Source: Lysinibacillus macroides
Lineage (GTDB): Bacteria; Bacillota; Bacilli; Bacillales_A; Planococcaceae
Direction: 5' to 3'
NCBI RefSeq assembly: GCF_001281525.1
Contig: NZ_LGCI01000005.1
Coordinates: forward strand, 798,196 to 862,195
DNA length: 64,000 nt
Shown: positions 27,747-33,994 of the stretch, in pieces
How positions within the stretch are numbered: the first letter of the stretch is position 1
Layout: each line of letters begins with the position of its first letter
Position numbers and translations under genes: made by a program
The notes under the pieces: generated by a model
Told to the model about the DNA's origin: nothing
The model's input: only the letters and a program-made list of their open reading frames with translations
Database searches by the model: none

Positions 27747-28223
27747 TTAAATGGAATCCTCATCTATATCTTCAATCCCAAAGGTCAAAGCTTCAAAATA
27801 GGAAGTATTGGAAAATGTATTATGTCTGCTGGAGCCTTTTTGAATTTCTTTTTGCTTATAGTGGGAGAGTACATAATTATCTTGTAATCGATGTTGTGAG
27901 CTCTGGTTTTTCAGTAATTTTGTTAATGTTCTACGTCTTTTATGACGTTTCTTGGCTTCCTTAATATAGTGTAAATTTTCTTCCTCTAATAAAAGTTCTT
28001 CTCTTGTGAAATAGCCTTTTGTTATGTAGTAGCCAAGCATATCTAATAAAATAATCGTCTTGTAAGTTTGAGAGGTTGCTGTTAAATACATTTCTAAAGA
28101 GATTTCCTCTCCTCTAAAAGTGATTTTTTCATTTTCTAAAATTGATTGTATGTATTGAACTCTTTCCGCTATAGGAAGCTCTATATTTAATTCGATGATC
28201 GTGTGAGGTAATTGTAATTTCAT
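27747..28223 (-). CDS. Hypothetical protein of the tail operon's early part
   Basis: A 158-residue protein. I prefer the ATG at 28223 (MKLQLPHTII), which has AAGGAG upstream, over the longer frame from 28286 that runs back almost to the preceding gene. The N-terminal half is mixed alpha/beta ('HTIIELNIELPIAERVQYIQ', 'TYKTIILLDMLGYYITKGYF'). The middle is strongly basic ('IKEAKKRHKRRRTLTKLLKN'), and the C-terminus is Ser/Asn-rich and acidic. The basic stretch suggests nucleic-acid contact. I do not recognise the family. Confidence 0.55.
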   Translation of the reverse strand: MKLQLPHTIIELNIELPIAERVQYIQSILENEKITFRGEEISLEMYLTATSQTYKTIILLDMLGYYITKGYFTREELLLEEENLHYIKEAKKRHKRRRTLTKLLKNQSSQHRLQDNYVLSHYKQKEIQKGSSRHNTFSNTSYFEALTFGIEDIDEDSI

Positions 28224-28295
28224 ATGTACGCTCCTTCTACTTATTAGGGTGGCTAGTGTAGCTGTAAATCCAATTTTTCTGCCCAAACGAATGTT

Positions 28296-28805
28296 CTATT
28301 TATTTTTACATTTTTTGCATTGTGAATGAAACAAATCTTTACTACTATTATTGACACTAAAAAATTCATCTGTAGCTGGCAAAATATCATGGCATTTACT
28401 GCATCGTTTCGTTTTTAGCTGTAGTTTTTGAATATAGGTAACTTTTCTCCATTGGCGATCATTCTCTTGTTTGATTTTTTGACAAATTGTATTAAATCTA
28501 CTTCCTACAGTTTTAACGGGTATCCCTAATAGTTTGCCAATCGTATAATAAGAATAGTCTCTCGCAATATATGAGAGTAATGTAGTTTGTTCTTTATTTA
28601 AAGATTTTTCAATTAATTTATCTAAATCAGCAAATAAAGCAATGACATCTGTATTCATTTTTAAAGAATTGGTCGCGCAAACACCCTGAGTGAAGTTTGT
28701 ATCATCAACGGTTCCTCTAAATGTTAATAATTCTTTAATAACGGCTGTATCGGATAATACTAATTGGTTATACTTTGTATCTTTACTTGTTTGAAAAGCC
28801 ATCAT
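28296..28805 (-). CDS. HTH protein with C-terminal zinc-ribbon-like motif (candidate late-gene regulator)
   Basis: A 169-residue protein, ATG at 28805 after AAGGAGATG. Residues about 75-118 ('TLLSYIARDYSYYTIGKLLG', 'IPVKTVGSRFNTICQKI') read like a sigma region 4 or LuxR-type helix-turn-helix. Residues about 134-165 carry two CxxC pairs ('CSKCHDILPATDEFF' ... 'CKKCKNK'), a zinc-ribbon-like arrangement. It is the first gene of the minus-strand tail operon and is divergent from the repressor-like pair, where a late activator would be expected. Activator function is inferred from the motif and position. Confidence 0.6.
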   Translation of the reverse strand: MMAFQTSKDTKYNQLVLSDTAVIKELLTFRGTVDDTNFTQGVCATNSLKMNTDVIALFADLDKLIEKSLNKEQTTLLSYIARDYSYYTIGKLLGIPVKTVGSRFNTICQKIKQENDRQWRKVTYIQKLQLKTKRCSKCHDILPATDEFFSVNNSSKDLFHSQCKKCKNK

Positions 28806-28847
28806 CTGTTCATCTCCTTTAAACCTTCCATATTTATGCTTTTGTTT

Positions 28848-28875
28848 ATTATAATCCTATTAGTAAATAAATCAA
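28848..28875 (-). promoter_or_regulatory. Sigma-A-type promoter for the minus-strand operon
   Basis: On the minus strand TTGATT (28870-28875) and a perfect TATAAT (28848-28853) are separated by 16 bases, about 45 bases before the ATG at 28805. Confidence 0.6.
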
Positions 28876-28959
28876 TCAAAATTTTCAATTAATTTATCTA
28901 TTGGTTTGAAAAACACAGATATTTTTAAGTTAATTAATTTAAAATTTATTACTTTTTAA

Positions 28960-28978
28960 AATAGTATATGTTACTATT
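28960..28978 (+). promoter_or_regulatory. Inverted repeat overlapping a possible extended -10 (candidate operator)
   Basis: AATAGTA-TATGT-TACTATT is a perfect 7-bp inverted repeat. It overlaps TGTTACTAT, which reads as an extended -10 for the 29023 gene. Its position in the divergent control region makes it a candidate repressor-binding site. No experimental motif is being matched. Confidence 0.35.
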
Positions 28979-29022
28979 AAATTGATTAACTTTAAAAAGG
29001 TAAAATAAGGGAGTGATGAAAA

Positions 29023-30333
29023 TTGAAGGTCGGCAAAACGAGAGAATTATTAATAGAGGAGATTCAAAAAAAAATTCCTTTATTAGTGCAACATGATTCA
29101 ATTTTAGAAGAAGTTTCTATGCAGCTTCATCAACATCATATGAGCATAGGTCATATACTTGCGTTAATAAATGATAAGAACAATTTAAATGAGGCGAATT
29201 TACAGGAGCTATTATTGCTTGGAGAACAGCTTCATTTAAAATTTGCTGATAGTGAAGCGAATTGGTTAGCAGAATGGCTTAATCCGTCAGAGGTGAAAGA
29301 ATTAAGAATGTACATAAAAGAGTCGCCCTATGAAGAAACGATCACATTACCCTATACATTTGAGAATGTTCTGCAAGTAGGACGCAATGAGTATGTTGCA
29401 GTCATTCCTAATTCAATGATTGGTAAGCTTTGGATGAGCGGTATTACTATGTATAACCCAAATATTCAGCGTCAAGCAAAAAAGAAAAAGGTGAAAAATG
29501 GAATTATAGAGGTGATGAATCTTAATCCTAAATCTTTGCAAGCTATTGAAAAGCAAGCCTTAGAGGGGGATTTAATAACCTCTACATTACGCTATAATGC
29601 CAAAGTAGGCTCTGGCGCGGATGGGATTGAGCTTGATTATAATGAAAGAGAGCAAACACTTACATTATTAGCAGGTACTTTAGTGGATATTTTGGATGGT
29701 GCCCATCGTACATTCTCTCTCTACAATGCCTATATGAAAAAGGTAGACTTGGCAGGAAGTATGATTGTTATTTTTTCCAATATGACAGAGGCTCAGTGTA
29801 AACGCGTGCAGGTAGATATGGCAAAGGCTAATCCCATTCCAAAGCCAAGACTACAGGAGCTGGCAAAAAATAAATTATCGGATGAGGTTGTGATTGAATT
29901 AAAGGCTGAAGGGGAATTAAAAGGAAGAATTACATCCAATTCCATTATTAAATATTCGTATGGGGAGGTCATTACCTTTTCGGAATTATCAAATGCTATC
30001 GAGAACAGCTTTCATTTAGAAAACCGTCTAGCAGTGATAAAGGTAGCGAAAGTGATCAATGACTATATGATGTATGTATTTGCCTATTATAAGCCGAATT
30101 TATTTGATAAACATTCATTAATGTTTAAAAGCCGGATGTTTATTGGCCATATAGAATTAGCTGCTCTTATGTTTGAGCATCATATTCCATTTGAAAACGT
30201 CCATAAATATTTAGATAAAATTGACTTTGCTATTGATAATCCTATATGGGAGGAAGTTGGAATTCTTAAATATGGTAGTATCAGTGCACGTAATAGAGCA
30301 AAAATTCAACAGATGTTTCAACAACTAATTTAA
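29023..30333 (+). CDS. DGQHR/DndB-like domain protein, possible lysogeny-control partner
   Basis: A 436-residue protein starting at TTG (29023) after AAGGGAGTG; a nearby ATG at 29016 is in another frame. Residues about 220-235 contain 'LDGAHRTFSLYNAY', the DG(Q/A)HR signature of DGQHR/DndB-type proteins, with preceding beta strands ('QTLTLLAGTLVDI') and the downstream 'VDMAKANPIPKPRLQEL' that is also usual in the family. It is followed after 16 bases by a recombinase-fold gene. In SPbeta, YopQ precedes the repressor gene yopR; I suspect this is the equivalent by position and size, but I have not aligned them. The function of these proteins outside DNA phosphorothioation is unclear. Confidence 0.6.
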   Translation: MKVGKTRELLIEEIQKKIPLLVQHDSILEEVSMQLHQHHMSIGHILALINDKNNLNEANLQELLLLGEQLHLKFADSEANWLAEWLNPSEVKELRMYIKESPYEETITLPYTFENVLQVGRNEYVAVIPNSMIGKLWMSGITMYNPNIQRQAKKKKVKNGIIEVMNLNPKSLQAIEKQALEGDLITSTLRYNAKVGSGADGIELDYNEREQTLTLLAGTLVDILDGAHRTFSLYNAYMKKVDLAGSMIVIFSNMTEAQCKRVQVDMAKANPIPKPRLQELAKNKLSDEVVIELKAEGELKGRITSNSIIKYSYGEVITFSELSNAIENSFHLENRLAVIKVAKVINDYMMYVFAYYKPNLFDKHSLMFKSRMFIGHIELAALMFEHHIPFENVHKYLDKIDFAIDNPIWEEVGILKYGSISARNRAKIQQMFQQLI

Positions 30334-30349
30334 GAATGAGGTGTAAAAG

Positions 30350-31336
30350 ATGCTGAAAGAAAATGTTTTAAATAAGGATATTAAGGAATGGTATCTCAAA
30401 TCATTAGATGTCCAGGAAAATAGTTTGACCACTTATTTATCATTATTGAATAAAGCAGCATTACTAGAAAATCAAAAAAATAAAGATATCTTTGATATGA
30501 ATAAGGTAGAGTTGGAAGAATTATTTTATAGTTTTAAGTCCCCAAGCCCACAGTCTATTAGCGCCTCTATTGGTTTTATTGCCAGATATATTGATTGGGC
30601 TATTATGAACGGTTATACAAATAATCGTTCTCAAAGGCTTCCTAGCGTTATTGATATGGACTATTGCCATCAATTTATTTATAAAGCCTCCATTGTTCGC
30701 TATACAAGAGCGCAATTAGTAACATATATGCAGTCGTTTGATGACCAAAGACATGCAGTATTTTTGCTTTGTTTATTTGAGGGCATTAAGGGGGAGGGCT
30801 ATAGTGAGATTTTAAATTTAAAAATGGAAGATTTGAAACACGAACATGGCGCTTGCTATGCTAGATTGAGAAACGACAAGGGCTATACGAGAACAATTGA
30901 AATCTCGGAAGATTTATATTGGAGATTGGAGAGGCTAGATAAGGTATCTTCAACTAGTGGACAACCTAAGCAGGGACAAAAGTACTTTTCAGATAGTACC
31001 TATATATTCAAAAAAGCAAATGCGAAGGGCGAAGATATTCAGCTTAAAGCATCCTTTGGAAATAGAGCCTTAAATTTGGCGAAAACTATTTTCGACAATC
31101 GTAATTTGATCGCAAGTACCATTCAAGTCTCAGGTATGATGTGGTATATATGGGAACTACTCAAGGATAAAGAAGAAAAATTGTTGAATAAAGAAGTGTT
31201 AGAGAAAGTTGCTAATAAGTATGATACTGGCTATGTCAACAAAGATAGTCAGTATGTAAGCTATTCTATACTGCAGCATAAGTTAGATTTTGATTTTATA
31301 CAAGAAAATTATGGTTTCTTTCTTGTAGACTTGTAG
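30350..31336 (+). CDS. Tyrosine-recombinase-fold protein lacking catalytic residues (MrpR/YopR-like repressor candidate)
   Basis: A 328-residue protein, ATG at 30350 after GAGGTG. Residues about 1-110 look like a SAM-like core-binding domain ('KSLDVQENSLTTYLSLLNKA'). Residues about 130-200 follow the recombinase box I order ('AVFLLCLFEGIKGEGYSEIL', 'NLKMEDL', 'LRNDKGYTRTIEI'), but the position of the catalytic Arg ('tGlR.sEl') is occupied by 'GEGYSEI'. No HxxR motif or convincing nucleophilic Tyr context is present near the end. SPbeta MrpR (YopR, 325 residues) is a known repressor with the same fold and a lost active site. Length, gene order and degeneration agree with that, so a repressor is likelier than an integrase. 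Confidence 0.6.
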   Translation: MLKENVLNKDIKEWYLKSLDVQENSLTTYLSLLNKAALLENQKNKDIFDMNKVELEELFYSFKSPSPQSISASIGFIARYIDWAIMNGYTNNRSQRLPSVIDMDYCHQFIYKASIVRYTRAQLVTYMQSFDDQRHAVFLLCLFEGIKGEGYSEILNLKMEDLKHEHGACYARLRNDKGYTRTIEISEDLYWRLERLDKVSSTSGQPKQGQKYFSDSTYIFKKANAKGEDIQLKASFGNRALNLAKTIFDNRNLIASTIQVSGMMWYIWELLKDKEEKLLNKEVLEKVANKYDTGYVNKDSQYVSYSILQHKLDFDFIQENYGFFLVDL

Positions 31337-31360
31337 AACTGGTGAAATACCAGTTTTTTT
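31337..31360 (+). terminator. Terminator of the DGQHR-recombinase-fold operon
   Basis: AACTGGT-GAAAT-ACCAGTT followed by a run of T starts one base after the stop codon. It is a textbook Rho-independent terminator. Confidence 0.9.
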
Positions 31361-31482
31361 GTTTGGCAAAAAATAAAGAGCTGAGTAAGAGAAAAGGTAT
31401 ACGAGCAGAGCGAAAAGCAGGCTTCTACTAGATTGAGAAATCATAAAAAGCTTAAATCTGTAAATATTCTCTAAAAATGAAC

Positions 31483-31512
31483 TTGAAAAAGAACGTTTGT
31501 TCGTGTTAAGAT
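31483..31512 (+). promoter_or_regulatory. Promoter overlapped by a LexA (SOS) box
   Basis: GAACGTTTGTTCG (31491-31503) fits the Firmicutes LexA/DinR box GAACN4GTTC exactly. It lies between TTGAAA (31483-31488) and TAAGAT (31507-31512), spacing 18, so LexA would block the promoter of the gene starting at 31561. SOS control is inferred from this match. Confidence 0.75.
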
Positions 31513-31560
31513 GAAATCAAATATCTTTAATGTGATCTTGCAGGCTAAGGAGGGATTTGC

Positions 31561-32031
31561 ATGAATGACAAGGAAACAACAGCAATACTTGAGCTAGTTA
31601 TCTATAAAGATAGTGATGTGTCTGAAGCGTTAATGAATAATTTCTATGGCAGCATATCGAATGTCATTTTAAAGGATGAAGGAGGTAATATGCTTGCATG
31701 TGAATGTATGGATAGCTCTTTTTCAAGTTTAGTTGTGATGGATAAATGGAATGAGGATGAGGTTGAACTAATAAAAGGGGTAGGTGATACCAAATTTATT
31801 TATAAAAAAGCTCAGGACATGGATATCTATTTCGATAGTTTAGTGCAGTTAGATGAGAGTAAAGAGAATATTTATTGTGTGGTGGAATTCCAAAAAATTA
31901 TTTATTTATATAATGGACTTCAGCGAAAATCTATTATCGATACCCGCATTACATGTTTAAAAAGTCTTAAAAATTATTTAATGCTTTACTACCCAAAGCA
32001 TAAGGTTTTAGAAAGAATGGATGGAATATAG
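31561..32031 (+). CDS. Unknown protein behind an SOS-box promoter (antirepressor candidate)
   Basis: A 156-residue protein with a strong ribosome site (AAGGAGGG) before ATG. The sequence is mixed alpha/beta and acidic ('DEGGNMLACECMDSSFSSLV', 'WNEDEVELIKGVGDTKF', 'IYCVVEFQKIIYLYNG') with no transmembrane segment or known domain. It is the only gene in the element with an evident LexA box and follows the repressor-like gene. Temperate phages without self-cleaving repressors often use a LexA-controlled antirepressor, so that role is a reasonable guess, without sequence proof. Confidence 0.6.
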   Translation: MNDKETTAILELVIYKDSDVSEALMNNFYGSISNVILKDEGGNMLACECMDSSFSSLVVMDKWNEDEVELIKGVGDTKFIYKKAQDMDIYFDSLVQLDESKENIYCVVEFQKIIYLYNGLQRKSIIDTRITCLKSLKNYLMLYYPKHKVLERMDGI

Positions 32032-32073
32032 AATCTTTATAGGTTAATTAATGAAAAAACAAGAGGTATTTGA

Positions 32074-32244
32074 ATGGAAAAGTTTTTAGTGAAGGAATTT
32101 GCATCTGCCATAGTTGAACAATCAAAAGGCAGAATAAGCATAATAGATGCTGAAGCATTAGCCATTGTTTACTTGGCAAAGATGAAAAAATTTAAGCCAA
32201 CTCCTTGCCTGAAATGGGCAGCCCAAGAAATCATAGAGAACTAA
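32074..32244 (+). CDS. Small hypothetical protein (56 aa)
   Basis: An open frame of 56 codons starting ATG at 32074 after AGAGGT and ending TAA at 32244. The product (MEKFLVKEFASAIVEQSKGR... ending WAAQEIIEN) is plausible, helical and slightly basic, without a known domain. It is 43 bases after the SOS-controlled gene and in the same direction, so it may be co-transcribed. Confidence 0.5.
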   Translation: MEKFLVKEFASAIVEQSKGRISIIDAEALAIVYLAKMKKFKPTPCLKWAAQEIIEN

Positions 32245-32288
32245 AAAGACGTATAACTATTTTTAGAAAATGAAAGGGGTGATGAACG

Positions 32289-32480
32289 ATTTATACGAAG
32301 CATCCAAACGCTATCTATGAAAAATATGGAGTTAGTGTCCTAAAAGATGATAAAAATAATAAATGGAGGTTAGTACAATTAGAGGATGACTTTATTTATA
32401 CGAAAAAATTCCATTCAAGGAGGGCTGCACAAAAATATTTAGATAAATTAATTGGAAATATTATAAGTATAAACAATTAA
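32289..32480 (+). CDS. Possible small gene with unusual ATT start, or a gene with a broken start
   Basis: A frame of about 63 codons encoding 'HPNAIYEKYGVSVLKDDKNN' and 'FHSRRAAQKYLDKLIGN' looks like a real protein, and GGGGTG lies upstream. The frame is closed by a TGA at 32283 and contains no in-frame ATG, GTG or TTG near the beginning; ATT at 32289 is the best-placed codon. Either a rare start is used or a frameshift has removed the original start. Confidence 0.35.
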   Translation: MYTKHPNAIYEKYGVSVLKDDKNNKWRLVQLEDDFIYTKKFHSRRAAQKYLDKLIGNIISINN

Positions 32481-32504
32481 AATTCATTGAAGGGAATGAG
32501 TGAA

Positions 32505-32687
32505 ATGAACATTCTAAAAGATGAACATATCTATCATTTAAAAATTGATAGTCGCGCTATGGCACTCGCTTATAAAGAAATGGGTGAGCTAAATTTACAT
32601 ATTTCTAGGGAAATGGATTATTTAGAATGGGAGGCACATAAAATTTTAGAGAGTTTTTTAGAAAAAATAAAAATACTAGATATTTAA
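32505..32687 (+). CDS. Small hypothetical protein (60 aa)
   Basis: The ATG at 32505 (MNILKDEHIYHL) is preferred because AAGGGA lies nine bases upstream; earlier in-frame starts sit on or before that site. The product is helical ('EMDYLEWEAHKILESFLEKI'). Similar short proteins are common in phage early regions. Function unknown. Confidence 0.5.
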   Translation: MNILKDEHIYHLKIDSRAMALAYKEMGELNLHISREMDYLEWEAHKILESFLEKIKILDI

Positions 32688-32726
32688 TGGTTATACATAA
32701 AAGAGCTGATATTGGAGTTTTAAGAA

Positions 32727-33323
32727 ATGATGAATTATAAAGGTATTTTAGTTGTATATTTTATGACCCTTTGTTGGTTTATCATACTAGAACATACTAG
32801 ATATGATAATCATAGTTTAGATTATCGAGAGGTTTTTCAAAATGCACCCAAGTATAAATATGAAAAAGCTGTAATAGCTATTAATAGTAAAGCGGAGCAG
32901 TTAAAAAAAGAAAAATATCTTAAGCAATTAGCATTACAAAAATTACGAGTCGAGCAGGAGCTCCATAAAGAACAGCAGAAACAAATACAACATTCACGTT
33001 CAGAGAATAGTCATAATGAGTGGGTAAATTTTCATGCAACCTATTATGGTCATGATTGTAGAGGCTGTAGTGGTATTACTGCTACTGGCATAAATGTTCG
33101 GAATCGTATTTATTTTAATCATTTAAGAATTGTAGCAGTCGATCCAACCATTATTCCATTAGGGACCATTGTTGAAATTCAAACTCCCTATGAACGGTTT
33201 AAGGCAATTGCTGCGGATAAAGGTGGTGCGATTAAAGGACATAGATTAGATATACTGGTGGAATCTGAACGGATTGCTGCTCAATATGGCAGACATGATG
33301 TGCAATTATTAATCATAAAATAA
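32727..33323 (+). CDS. Membrane-anchored or secreted 3D-domain protein (YorM-like)
   Basis: A 198-residue protein with an N-terminal hydrophobic segment (about residues 6-22, 'ILVVYFMTLCWFIIL'), a coiled-coil stretch (about 50-90), and a C-terminal 3D domain at about 97-198 ('FHATYYGHDCRGCSGITATG', 'IVAVDPTIIPLGTIVEIQTP', 'AIAADKGGAIKGHRLDI'). The three Asp residues that name the family are present. 3D domains occur in Rpf/YabE-like and MltA-like cell-wall hydrolases; SPbeta encodes one, YorM. It is the last gene before a terminator and the host genes, so it probably belongs to the element. A lysis or cell-wall role is inferred. Confidence 0.7.
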   Translation: MMNYKGILVVYFMTLCWFIILEHTRYDNHSLDYREVFQNAPKYKYEKAVIAINSKAEQLKKEKYLKQLALQKLRVEQELHKEQQKQIQHSRSENSHNEWVNFHATYYGHDCRGCSGITATGINVRNRIYFNHLRIVAVDPTIIPLGTIVEIQTPYERFKAIAADKGGAIKGHRLDILVESERIAAQYGRHDVQLLIIK

Positions 33324-33347
33324 GGAAGAATTTTATACATATTAGTT

Positions 33348-33379
33348 AGGAGCATTCTTGATATGCTCCTCTTTTTTTT
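33348..33379 (+). terminator. Terminator after the 3D-domain gene
   Basis: AGGAGCAT / ATGCTCCT with a 7-base loop is followed by C and eight T residues. It separates the element's right part from the host nfeD-floT operon. Confidence 0.9.
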
Positions 33380-33388
33380 GAAAATTTT

Positions 33389-33415
33389 TGAAACTTTTTA
33401 TAGGAGACATCCGTA
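33389..33415 (+). promoter_or_regulatory. Sigma-W-type promoter of nfeD-floT
   Basis: TGAAAC (33389-33394) and CGTA (33412-33415), 17 bases apart, fit the sigma-W consensus (TGAAAC N16-17 CGTA). The yuaFGI operon of B. subtilis is a known sigma-W target. Confidence 0.75.
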
Positions 33416-33448
33416 TAGTAGGTAACAAGATGAAAAGGGGTGAGCAAC

Positions 33449-33979
33449 TTGACGCTATTTGGCTATTCACTCGAGCAGATCTTTTTGGTGGTTTTAATTT
33501 TCGCTGGTCTTGCTACAATATTGCTAATGTTTTTTGGCGATGCTGTCGAAGGTATTGGGGAAGGACTGCCTATTTTTAATCCGAGTGTGATTCTATCATT
33601 TCTAACGTTGATGTCAGCAGCAGGATTTATTTTGGAGAAACTAGCCTTGTTTTCTAGCGTTTGGAACATTATTGCTGCATGTATCATCGGAGCTATTCTA
33701 AGTGCCATCTTTTATTTATTTGTACTTGTGCCGCTTCGGTCAGCCGATGTTTCCCTCGCCTATACAGAGGAATCGTTAGGTGGTCAATTAGGAAGGGTCA
33801 TCGTGCCAATTCCAGTAGATGGCTTTGGAGAGGTTGTGATTGAAACGGCAAGTGGTATGATTTCAAAAAGGGCAACAGGCTATGATAATGAAGCCATTGA
33901 CTACGATGTTACAGTACTTGTTGTCGAGGTGAAGGATGGCACACTTCTTGTAAAATCCTATGAGAAAAAATTTATATAA
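33449..33979 (+). CDS. yuaF: NfeD-family membrane protein (YuaF)
   Basis: About 176 residues. The start could be GTG at 33440 or TTG at 33449; the TTG fits better because AAGGGGTG then lies at a normal distance. Three hydrophobic helices (about residues 8-30, 43-66 and 72-95) precede a soluble OB-fold domain ('GQLGRVIVPIPVDGFGEVVI', 'DGTLLVKSYEKKFI'). NfeD proteins pair with flotillins; the floT gene follows after 15 bases. The pair organises functional membrane microdomains and influences fluidity under envelope stress. The sigma-W promoter upstream agrees. Confidence 0.85.
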   Translation: MTLFGYSLEQIFLVVLIFAGLATILLMFFGDAVEGIGEGLPIFNPSVILSFLTLMSAAGFILEKLALFSSVWNIIAACIIGAILSAIFYLFVLVPLRSADVSLAYTEESLGGQLGRVIVPIPVDGFGEVVIETASGMISKRATGYDNEAIDYDVTVLVVEVKDGTLLVKSYEKKFI

Positions 33980-33994
33980 AGGAGAGATCGATTT

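Noticed and set aside
29023..30333. DNA phosphorothioation (Dnd/BREX-like) defence system
   Set aside because: The protein has a DG(A)HR signature, but no dndACDE, pglX, brxC or nuclease gene is near; the neighbour is a repressor-like gene.
30350..31336. Annotation as an active integrase
   Set aside because: The catalytic Arg of box I and the HxxR motif cannot be found, and the gene sits in an operon with a DGQHR protein far from any visible attachment site.
33388..33579. Small plus-strand frame over the nfeD start
   Set aside because: It overlaps the sigma-W promoter and nfeD in another frame and encodes a Trp/Cys/Arg-rich unlikely product.
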